Below, in pieces: positions 56,599 to 64,000 of a stretch of 64,000 bases of DNA; position 1 is the first letter of the stretch, and each line of letters begins with the position of its first letter. Origin of the DNA: Agaricus subrufescens (Eukaryota; Basidiomycota; Agaricomycetes; Agaricales; Agaricaceae). A model generated the notes under the pieces. It was not told where the DNA came from and searched no databases. It worked only from the letters and a program-made list of their open reading frames with translations. The DNA is taken from NCBI GenBank assembly GCA_029945375.1, contig CM057060.1:1736001-1800000 (forward strand), written 5' to 3'. A program made the translations under genes and the position numbers.

Positions 56599-59500
56599 AT
56601 GCTCGACCACTGCTCCATCTCCCACAAGGGTTTGCTTTTTCTGCCCGTTCGCTATTCTCCAGCTGACCCCACCCGCAGGTGGCCTCGTCCTCTGGTCCCG
56701 CTCGTTCACCCCCGCAGCCGCCCAGCTCGCTTCCTCACCCGTCTCCCCCGTCAACTCCCTCATCCGTGAGGCCCTTATCGAGGGCAGGACCACCGACGAA
56801 AAATACGAAAAGGATGGCTATGCCGTCAAGTGGTCCTTTGTGAATGACCTCGAGCTCATCTTTGTCGTATGTATATGCTGCATCCCATAACACGGAACGC
56901 CATCTCAATCCCGCAATCCAGGTCGCATATCAGCGCATTCTTCAGCTCACATACGTCGACGAGCTCTTGCTTGCCCTTAAAACCCTCTTTGTCAAGTATT
57001 ACGGACCCGTCATCACTACTTTTGTTGCTTCCCTCCATGCCCTCGACTCTGCCAAGGCGACCGCCCTCGAGCCTACCACCTGGAATTTTGCAAAAATATT
57101 CGAAAAATGGGACAGCGCCTTTGATAGCGTCTTGCGCAGTTTGGAGGACAAGGTCTGCCCAGCCTGGTCCACGTTGTATCATTCACTCACATGTAACTTA
57201 GGACCGTCGATCTCGAGGCAGGGCCATCACTCGCCCAGCGTCCATACCCATCGAACCTCCATCGTCTGATGACCAGAGCACTGGTAAGTGCCTTACAGCA
57301 AAGCCGATCATTGCGGTCCATATCTATCTCACTTGCCAGAGCCCACCGTGGATGTCGATGCTCCCAAAGACGAGCAACAAATGGCTCGAAATCTCCAAAT
57401 TCTAAAAAATAGGCTGCGTGGACGAGGCGGGAGGCGTGGGGGACGAGGAGGAAGACAGGCGATGGCAGAGGGGTCCGGTGGCCGAGAGAGTCAGTCCGAG
57501 TATGCTGCTCCTTTGATGCCAATATTACTTCCTGATCCGTCTGACAGCTCCGAGACTCCGACAAAGCGCAAGACTAAAGCCAAGGTAAAGCGCACGTGGG
57601 GCGATGCTCAGCTTACCGAACAAGATATGGATGCTTTGAACTATAGTACTGACAAGGCGGCTGATGGGAGCGTTGGCAATACCGAAGATGTCCTGACACT
57701 CGTCGATCAGTCCTCTCTTGGTTCCAGGAATCAGGACGGCCTGTATGAAGTCAAGGATTGGGAATTCTCCAAGACCCACAATGATATACTTGCCGACGTC
57801 ATCAAGCCGTCCGACAAGACTTCTTCTAGTTCTCTCGGAACATTTGGATCGTTGATTGCACGGCTTACTGGATCCAAGGTCCTCACCGAAGCCGACCTCG
57901 GACCAATCCTTGAAGGCATGAAACAACACTTGATGAAGAAGAACGTCGCGAAAGAGATCGCCGATAAAGTATGCGAGGGTGTCGGTGAAAGCTTGGTTGG
58001 AAGAAAGGTCGGTGGATTTGAAAGTGAGCCTTCTACCTCCTCCCTGAGAAAGGTCACAGCTCATTCTTTCCATCGGCAGCCACAAACACTGCTGTTCGAA
58101 AGGCACTGTCAACATCTATCACGCGCATTCTCACTCCAAAGACCTCGACTGATCTCCTTCTCTCCATTCGTACAAAATTAACATCGCCTCTTCCCTCAAC
58201 TCAACAGCGTATGCCGTATAGTATTACCTTTGTCGGTGTTAATGGTGTTGGCAAGAGCACAAATCTTTCCAAGGTCTGCTTCTGGCTGATCCAAAACGGA
58301 CTTCGAGTTCTGATCGCCGCGTGTGACACCTTTCGGTGCGTTCGTTCCGAACATTTTCAATCATGTTCGGGGATTGATGAACTGCAATAAACTTTTTTTT
58401 CAGGAGCGGAGCGGTTGAACAATTACGCGTTCATGTTAGGAACCTGAGTATGCTCGGCGTAAATGGTGCCGCTGACAGTAAAGGCCGTGTGGAATTGTAC
58501 GAGAAAGGGTACGGCAAGGACGCGGCGGGAATAGCCAAGGAAGCAATCGCATATGGTACGTTGTAACTTGGCCGTTACTGATCGAGTGTGTAACCCTAAC
58601 GACATAATGTAGCCCGAGACAACGATTTTGACGTTGTGCTTATTGATACGGCAGGTCGTATGCAGGATAATGAAGTATGGCATCTACCTTTTTTTCTCAT
58701 GGATCTTATCTTGACCAGATCTCTTTTCCACCTACCCTTTCATCCCCGATTTCTTCCCTGCTTGCAACCTGAACTGTCAATCAACCTATCCAGCCGTTAA
58801 TGCGGGCGCTTGCAAAGGTAACAGTTCTCAAAAAAACCCTGGAAATGATTGTTATGTTTGCTAATCAACAATTGTTCTCCACCCCTTTTTTCCCCTCTTA
58901 CGGCTACGGATATAAATCATCAAGTTGGTTGCAACGAATAATCCAGACAAGATCATTTTTGTTGGTGAAGCATTGGTGGGCAATGAAGCCGTTGATCAAC
59001 TGACCAAATTTGATCGTGCCCTTCGCGACTTTTCATCTGCTTCCGGGGTTGGCAAGGGACGTGGTATTGATGGAATGCTGGTGACTAAATGGGATACTGT
59101 GGATGACAAGGTTCGAACTTTCTGGTTCTTGTTTTTATTTTTCTTCTTTTGGGTTATTTCGCCTGCATCCTGCATCCTGTCTAGCCAGGATTGTTTTTTT
59201 TCACACTGGTAACAGCGGTTTTACCGGGTGCAAAAAAAACCCTTCCCTTCTCTCTTTTTTTATTACTTGTTTGAAAGTTTCTCCATTGGATGAGAAAGGT
59301 TGCGAACGTAAAACTGATTCTTCTGATACCCGTCTCTCCTTTGTTTCTCTATTTTTCCCTTTCTCCTCCATATAGGTGGGAGCAGCCCTCTCCATGACAT
59401 ATGTCACCGGGCAACCTATCATTTTCGTTGGATGTGGACAGGTGCGTGTCTATGTAACTAGTTTTGATTACCCCACACTAAACTTGACAATGGATCTCAA

Positions 59501-59657
59501 TTCATTTCAAAAAAAAAATTTTTTTTTCCCTCGAACATTATTGGGGACGTATCAATTCGCACGTTTTGATCATTTCCGTCGGTTTGTGTTTCAGACCTAT
59601 ACCGATCTGCGGCAGTTGAGAGTGGCCAATGTCGTTCAAGCTATTTTAAGCGAGTAA
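56599..59657 (+). CDS. SRP101: Signal recognition particle receptor alpha subunit
   Basis: ER-docking GTPase that receives SRP-ribosome complexes. Twelve exons (56599-56629, 56679-56866, 56922-57152, 57202-57283, 57340-58023, 58080-58335, 58404-58555, 58613-58674, 58794-58817, 58925-59110, 59376-59441, 59595-59657) encode 674 residues. The start MLDHCSISHKGGLVLWSRSF is the Longin-like X domain that binds SRbeta. A charged linker has an RGRGGRRGGRGG stretch. The N domain leads into the G domain: VGVNGVGKSTNLSK (P-loop), ACDTFRSGAVEQLRVH, LIDTAGRMQDNE, LVTKWDTVDDKVGAALSM, PIIFVGCGQ and TDLRQL near the end. Late introns (59111-59375, 59442-59594) are long and T-rich compared with the rest of the window. 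Confidence 0.95.
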
Positions 59658-60393
59658 GTGGGTGGAAGTTATAATAAGGTTGGAAGTTTGGGTGGTTCGA
59701 GGGAGGGAGGTAAAAAAACATATGGAATATTTTCTTCTTTTTTTTATATTGTTAATTTTTGTTTTTTTCTCATGTATGGTTCCAGAGCTATCAACTATAT
59801 ATTAATGAGATCAAGTTGGATAGAGAGGTTGGCAACACGATGATTTCCCTTGCCTACACCTCACCTCCCGACGACAATAACAGCTTGTAACGCAACAAAA
59901 AGTTATCGCTGTGGTTACACTGATCGATAGTTAATTCCAGAGTAAATGGAAAATCGTTGTATAAGACTACATAAAACAAGAAAAGCTACAGAATAGCCAA
60001 GACTGACATTTATAAAAGCTAAAGTAAATCCACAGCAGCTCTTCAAGATGTGCAAGGGTAAAAAAAAGCTTCCAGCACTTGGAGCAACGTTACAAAAAAA
60101 AAACAGCGGGTTGCCTAGATAACCAAGAATCGGGGCAAGGGAAATAAACAGAGGGTTAGCGGAGAGGTGTGAGGGTATTTACAGGACGTGAACATAGGAA
60201 AACTGGATGAGAAAACATGTAGTTCCTCAATAAATGAATCATAAAAAAACACACAGGGGGGGGCGGAGCTGGTGTATGAACATATAAACAACATGACAAT
60301 GTGGGTGGGTTCTCTTTGTATCAGAGACAAGTCGACGAAAGCATAGCGAATGAAGTGAATTTGTGGGTTGGGGAGGGGACCACGTTACTGTGA
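59658..60393. other. Convergent 3' intergenic region
   Basis: 736 bp between the SRPR stop and the stop of the mucin-like gene. A/T-rich with T and A runs; ACATAAAAC-, ATAAAAG- and AATAAA-like strings may serve as polyadenylation signals. No gene or structured RNA seen. Confidence 0.5.
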
Positions 60394-61727
60394 TTAGGAG
60401 GTTAATTGTTGTGGTTGCACCGGGCGAGGTGGGAATTGGAAAGTTCCTGTTCCAAAAGGTATCCGACGGCCGTTGGGGCTGGTCGGCGTACCAGGCGTCG
60501 AGCCTGGTGAAGAGGGCACCGCTGGTGGGGGAGTTCCAAGCGGACGAGTGCTATATAGGATTTCGGGTTGAGGCGGAGGTGGTAGAGGCACAGACGGCGG
60601 TATAGGTCTCTCATCCCTGTACTGTTCCATTTGACGGCTATTGTCCAGAAGCTCGGCGAAACGTGAGTTGGGAGCCCTGAAGTTGGCATTACCCGCGCCA
60701 CCTGTCCCTGCGCCTCCGTAGTTACCGACTTGGGTGTTGCCTTTTCCATTACGATTCGCTGGAGCACCAAAACCTTGTGCAAATGGATAAGCAGGTGGAT
60801 TAGAGAGGTATTGAGCTGATGGTGCAACACGATTTTTGCGACGTCGCTTGTAGACAATCCATGCTCCAAACGCGAGTGCAACAAAGAGAACCGCGCCCAC
60901 GACACCACCAGCAATCGCACCAGCGTTGCTGTGGTGGGACAAAGCAGCTGCTGGCGTTACTTCACCAGATGAAGAGGGAGAGGGATTAGGAGAGGGATGG
61001 GGTGCAGGGGTGACGAGTGCGCTGGAACCGCCGCCGGGGATAACAGCAGCTGATACGCCGGGAATACCAGTGACTGTATCGGAACCTACAAACAGCATCG
61101 GTTACCCAGTTTAACGGTCACGTTTACGATTGACTTACTCTGAGGGTTGACCGGAGAGTCTGGCGAAGAGTGGGTAGTACCGTCTGATGTTCTGCTAGGC
61201 GCGCCGCCAGAAGAACTGCTCGAGCGTGAGTCCGGGGCAGGGGGGGTGTTGCTTGAACCTCCATCAGTGTTAGCTAAGGGGGTTGAGCCTGAGTCGGCGC
61301 CTTTACTTCCCCCCGTATCTCCAGTTTCGGTGTCTACGCTATCATGGCTATCGGTGCTTGGATGGTCATCAGCTCCATCCTTGCCAGTATCCGTATTGGT
61401 ACCACCACCAGGATGAGAATCTGGGTCACTGCCTCTGCCGGGAGGAGTTGGCGGGGGAGCAGGAGGAGGGTTGATGCTAAAGGGCGGATTGTCGTGGGGA
61501 TTGCCAAATTCTTTGCCGCCCCCATTGTTATCTGGGCCATGATTATCATCGTTTCCAAAGGCATGCCCACGCCCATTGCTACTTCCAGGACCATTGTCGC
61601 CTCTGTGGGGAGTGTCCGGTGGTCCGTTGCCATTGCCATGGTCGTTGGGGCCTTTGGGACCTTGCCGTGGAGTGTGCACGCGCGGAAGGGACCTCCTCGA
61701 GTGCCTGCGAAGAGTATGCGAGGACAT
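60394..61727 (-). CDS. Mucin-like single-pass membrane protein
   Basis: Two exons on the minus strand (61727-61139, 61085-60394) encode 426 residues. The N-terminal half is Gly/Asn/Asp/Pro/Ser/Thr-rich (DNGPGSSNGRGHAFGNDD, GGTNTDTGKDGADD, SSSSSGGAPSRTSDGTTHSS), likely heavily glycosylated. A clear membrane helix (AGAIAGGVVGAVLFVALAFG) is followed by a stop-transfer KRRRKNR and a Pro/Gly-rich cytosolic tail. This matches the fungal wall-stress-sensor or mucin-type layout, but no WSC domain is present. The chosen ATG gives no signal peptide (MSSHTLRRHSRRSLPR). A hydrophobic stretch in another frame just upstream (SFFLHVLAY) suggests a missed 5' exon or frameshift. It is divergent from glyoxalase II, with 159 bp between starts. 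Confidence 0.72.
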
Positions 61728-61886
61728 GGAGAAAAAAAGAGAGTGGAAAGGAACGACGAGAAAAGAAAGAGGGTGGGGGAGGAAAGCTGGTGATGGGGAA
61801 CAAGGAGAAAGGCAGTCACATGGTCCCTCTGCTTATGTTTTCTCCCTATGTTTCTCGCCCGCCGCTTATCCTTTCTCACCTCCAGA

Positions 61887-62882
61887 ATGAGGGTTGTCCC
61901 CGTCCCTGTCCGTCAGGATAACTATGCCTACCTCCTCATAGATACTCCCACAAACAAGGCCGCCGCGGTCGACGTGTACGACGTCAACAAGGTCTCCGCC
62001 GCTGCACAGAGCCTTGGTGTCTCCATCGTCGCCGCCATCACCACCCACTGGCACGACGACCACAGTGGTGGTAACCATGTGCGCGTTATCTCACATTTAT
62101 CCCCCCAGGCCTGCTCAATTATCTATCCAGGATTTTGTACGTCGCCCATCCCGTAAGCATGATATTTTCAGCCATGACCGAACTTGGTGCAGGGCAAGAA
62201 ATTCCCAGGCCTGCCCATCTACGGCAGCAAAGACGAAAAGAATGTCAAAAATGTCTCCCATCCCGTCAGCGATAACGACGAGTTCACGATTGGCAGCAAC
62301 ATTCATGTCAGGCAAGTGCTCGTATATGCCATGCCCGCAGCAAGGCTTCATCAGCATGTCCTAGGTGCCTTGCCACGCCTTGCCACACTAAAGACTCCAT
62401 CTCTTACTACGTGACGGATTCCACCGATCCATCTCACCCCGGAGGTGTCTTTACCGGCGACACCCTCTTCATTGCCGGATGTGGTCGTTTCTTCGAGGGC
62501 TCCGCGGATGACATGAGCCGCGCTCTCAAGTATCTATGCTCTCTCCCTGACAAGACCCTTGTCTACAATGGTCATGAATACACTGCCGGTAATCTCGCCT
62601 TTGCTAAGAGCATAGAGCCGGATAGCCCTGGAATCGCTCGGCTCTCGCAGTTTGTCAAGGACAACGACGTTACCACCGGCAAGTCCACCATTGGCGATGA
62701 GAAGGATTGGAATGTCTTCATGCGCCTCCATTCACCGGACGTTAGGCAAGTATTTCTTTGGAGACACCTATAATGTATATACTCATAATTGGTACAGAGC
62801 AAAGACAAATGCCGGCCCAAATACACCAGATTCCGACATCATGAACTCGCTAAGGGAACAGAAGAACAATTTCAGAGGGTGA
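61887..62882 (+). CDS. GLO2: Glyoxalase II (hydroxyacylglutathione hydrolase)
   Basis: Hydrolyses S-lactoylglutathione to lactate and glutathione, the second step of methylglyoxal detoxification. Four exons (61887-62078, 62193-62311, 62365-62745, 62798-62882) encode 258 residues. Metallo-beta-lactamase signatures are THWHDDHSGGN, CLATPCHTKDSISYYV, GVFTGDTLFIAGCGRFFEG and VYNGHEYTAGNL; the C-terminus IMNSLREQKNNFRG is the substrate-binding helix end. No targeting peptide is obvious, so probably cytosolic. Introns 2 (62312-62364) and 3 (62746-62797) both begin GCAAGT: no GT donor gives the right phase. Intron 1 is 114 nt, and the residues joined across it (GGNHGKKFPGLP) are slightly shorter than usual, so a small exon may be missed there. 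Confidence 0.93.
62312..62364 (+). other. GC-AG intron in glyoxalase II (intron 2)
   Basis: The 53-nt intron runs GCAAGT to CCTAG. Joining AG+G gives HVRCLATPCHT, the conserved metal-binding segment. The GT inside GCAAGT is in the wrong phase for the acceptor. Confidence 0.8.
62746..62797 (+). other. GC-AG intron in glyoxalase II (intron 3)
   Basis: The 52-nt intron runs GCAAGT to TACAG. Joining AG+A gives SPDVRAKTNAG and the conserved C-terminal LREQKN helix. Using the GT three bases in would stay in one open frame but give an unrelated tail. Confidence 0.75.
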
Positions 62883-63014
62883 ATCGATCCTTGGGGTAAA
62901 TATCGCGTATCTGATGATCGCAGTAGCACAATGCCCAAGCTGTAATTGTTAAGAAAATAGGAAATCGCGGGTACAAGTTTTCTCTTCCTCGTATGATCAT
63001 AAGGCCTCGTTCAT

Positions 63015-63873
63015 TCATGCCATGCCGAAAATCTTGAGTACTGCACTTCTAGCGTATGGAATATACGAAAGCGTGTACCAGGTATACGCGAGGTATTCAA
63101 TAAAGACGAAGACTAGGACAACAATTAGTAATTTTTCGAAGTAATAGGAAAAATAGGACGGACTAAGAGAGAGAACCTGCAGCAGCAAGGGGGATCATGT
63201 TATCAGTCACCAGGAAATGCAAGTAACAAATGCCACGTACATCGCTGCCAATGACAAAGGCGAAAATAAAGACCAGAACGATAGATGCGATGAGCATGAT
63301 CGTTGCAATTACACGAACAGGTTTGAACATCTATTCATCATATTAAGCAAAAAAAAAGTCATATCCACATTTCATAAACGCACCAGCTTCAATTGACTGA
63401 AAAACTGGAGAATAGAACAGTCAACTCATATTTGATCTTGAGAATCGAAAAGAGCCTTACGCCAATGACAAAGCCAGTTCCAATCAGCGATACAATGGTT
63501 CCCAAGACAAACAGTACTGCGGAACATGTCGTGTAAGCAAAAGTTCCAGCACATTCACTGTACACAAAACTTGACACGTACCTGCAAAAGTTCCCGTCTG
63601 ACCAAGGAAAAGCATAATAGCACCCAACAGACTCAGAACGAATCCAATCGCGAGGCTAAATCCACCCCCCACAAAGCGTTCCAAAAATCGTATAAGTCAG
63701 GGGGGGGACAGGTAAAGAAAAAAAAATCAATGTACGCACCAACCAATAAATCCGTACAACCTCGTCATCTTTGACAACTTCAAGAACTTAAATGCCGAAT
63801 CCCCCTCGAAGAACTGTGTTTCCGGGACCAGATTGGCGCCCGCCTCAAGATTAAGCCATCCTTTGCTCCCCAT
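63015..63873 (-). CDS. SFT2: SFT2-type Golgi vesicle transport protein
   Basis: Seven exons on the minus strand (63873-63740, 63655-63582, 63516-63461, 63404-63384, 63330-63241, 63176-63164, 63112-63015) encode 161 residues. After a short cytosolic N-terminus (MGSKGWLNLE, FKFLKLSKMTRLYGF) come four membrane helices: CLAIGFVLSLLGAIMLFL, VLFVLGTIVSLIGTGFVIG, IATIMLIASIVLVFIFAFV and LSLIFVFIEYLAYTWYTLSY, with the family phrases GQTGTFA, QLKLMFKPVR and SYIPYARSAVLKIFGMA. In yeast Sft2 acts with Got1 in retrograde fusion at the Golgi. Exon 6 is 13 nt. The 51-nt intron after it could be read through in frame, which would insert 17 residues; splicing restores the family sequence. Confidence 0.88.
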
Positions 63874-64000
63874 TATTCTGTTCTCAAGTCTTCTTCTTCT
63901 AGAGTTCTAAAGTCGAATAGCACAGATGCGCGCGTCGAGATCACAAGCAGAAATGGAAGCGAATGGGATACAGAATTTGTTAAACGTGTTGAGGTGAAGT

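Noticed and set aside
61579..61803. Hydrophobic minus-strand frame upstream of the mucin-like gene as its signal peptide
   Set aside because: It is in a different frame and no plausible intron joins it; kept only as a possibility in the findings.

Overview
The window is nuclear DNA of a filamentous basidiomycete, most likely an Agaricomycete. Genes are compact and extremely intron-dense (about 160 predicted introns, mostly 46-65 nt, in about 27 recognisable genes), promoters are often shared by divergent pairs, and the encoded proteins (fungal NADH-GOGAT, MSS51, SNZ/PDX1-type vitamin B6 synthase, QCR10, Zn2Cys6 factor) are fungal. I cannot name the genus. All gene models were built by hand, choosing splice sites that restore conserved protein sequence. 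Every model sums to a whole number of codons, but none has been checked against RNA.

Layout. 0-13 kb: 3' part of the TOR subunit LST8 (+), a 1.5 kb gap, glutamate synthase (+), then MSS51-like (-) back to back with HIS3 (+). 13-30 kb: an M13 metallopeptidase (-), a 2.8 kb gap with a decayed tandem repeat, a CUE-AlkB-GRF dioxygenase (-) divergent from a membrane-anchored M24 peptidase (+), an unknown protein (-) divergent from an MFS transporter (+), and a long-chain acyl-CoA synthetase (-). 30-44 kb: penta-EF-hand protein (-), a 2.5 kb gap, HAD hydrolase (+), QCR10 (-) divergent from NOP16 (+), a Zn2Cys6 transcription factor (+), two tandem zinc-ribbon paralogues (+) and the Rab GTPase YPT1 (+). 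44-64 kb: a 3.6 kb homopolymer-rich gap, a doubtful proline-rich ORF (-) divergent from mitochondrial ribosomal protein mL49 (+), PDX1 (+), a small unknown gene (+), an RS-rich protein (-) divergent from cyclin L (+), SRP receptor alpha (+), a mucin-like membrane protein (-) divergent from glyoxalase II (+), and an SFT2-type Golgi protein (-).

The genes are housekeeping and do not form one pathway or a biosynthetic cluster. The unusual content is in RNA processing. The acyl-CoA synthetase requires a one-nucleotide exon between two normal-sized introns and also has a 7-nt exon and a GC-AG intron. HIS3 requires an AT-AC intron through its metal-binding motif. The M13 peptidase has an 8-nt exon and a GC-AG intron. 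Glyoxalase II has GC donors in two of its three introns. Cyclin L sits 40 bp from a divergent RS-rich gene and 42 bp upstream of SRP receptor alpha, too little space for ordinary separate transcription units.
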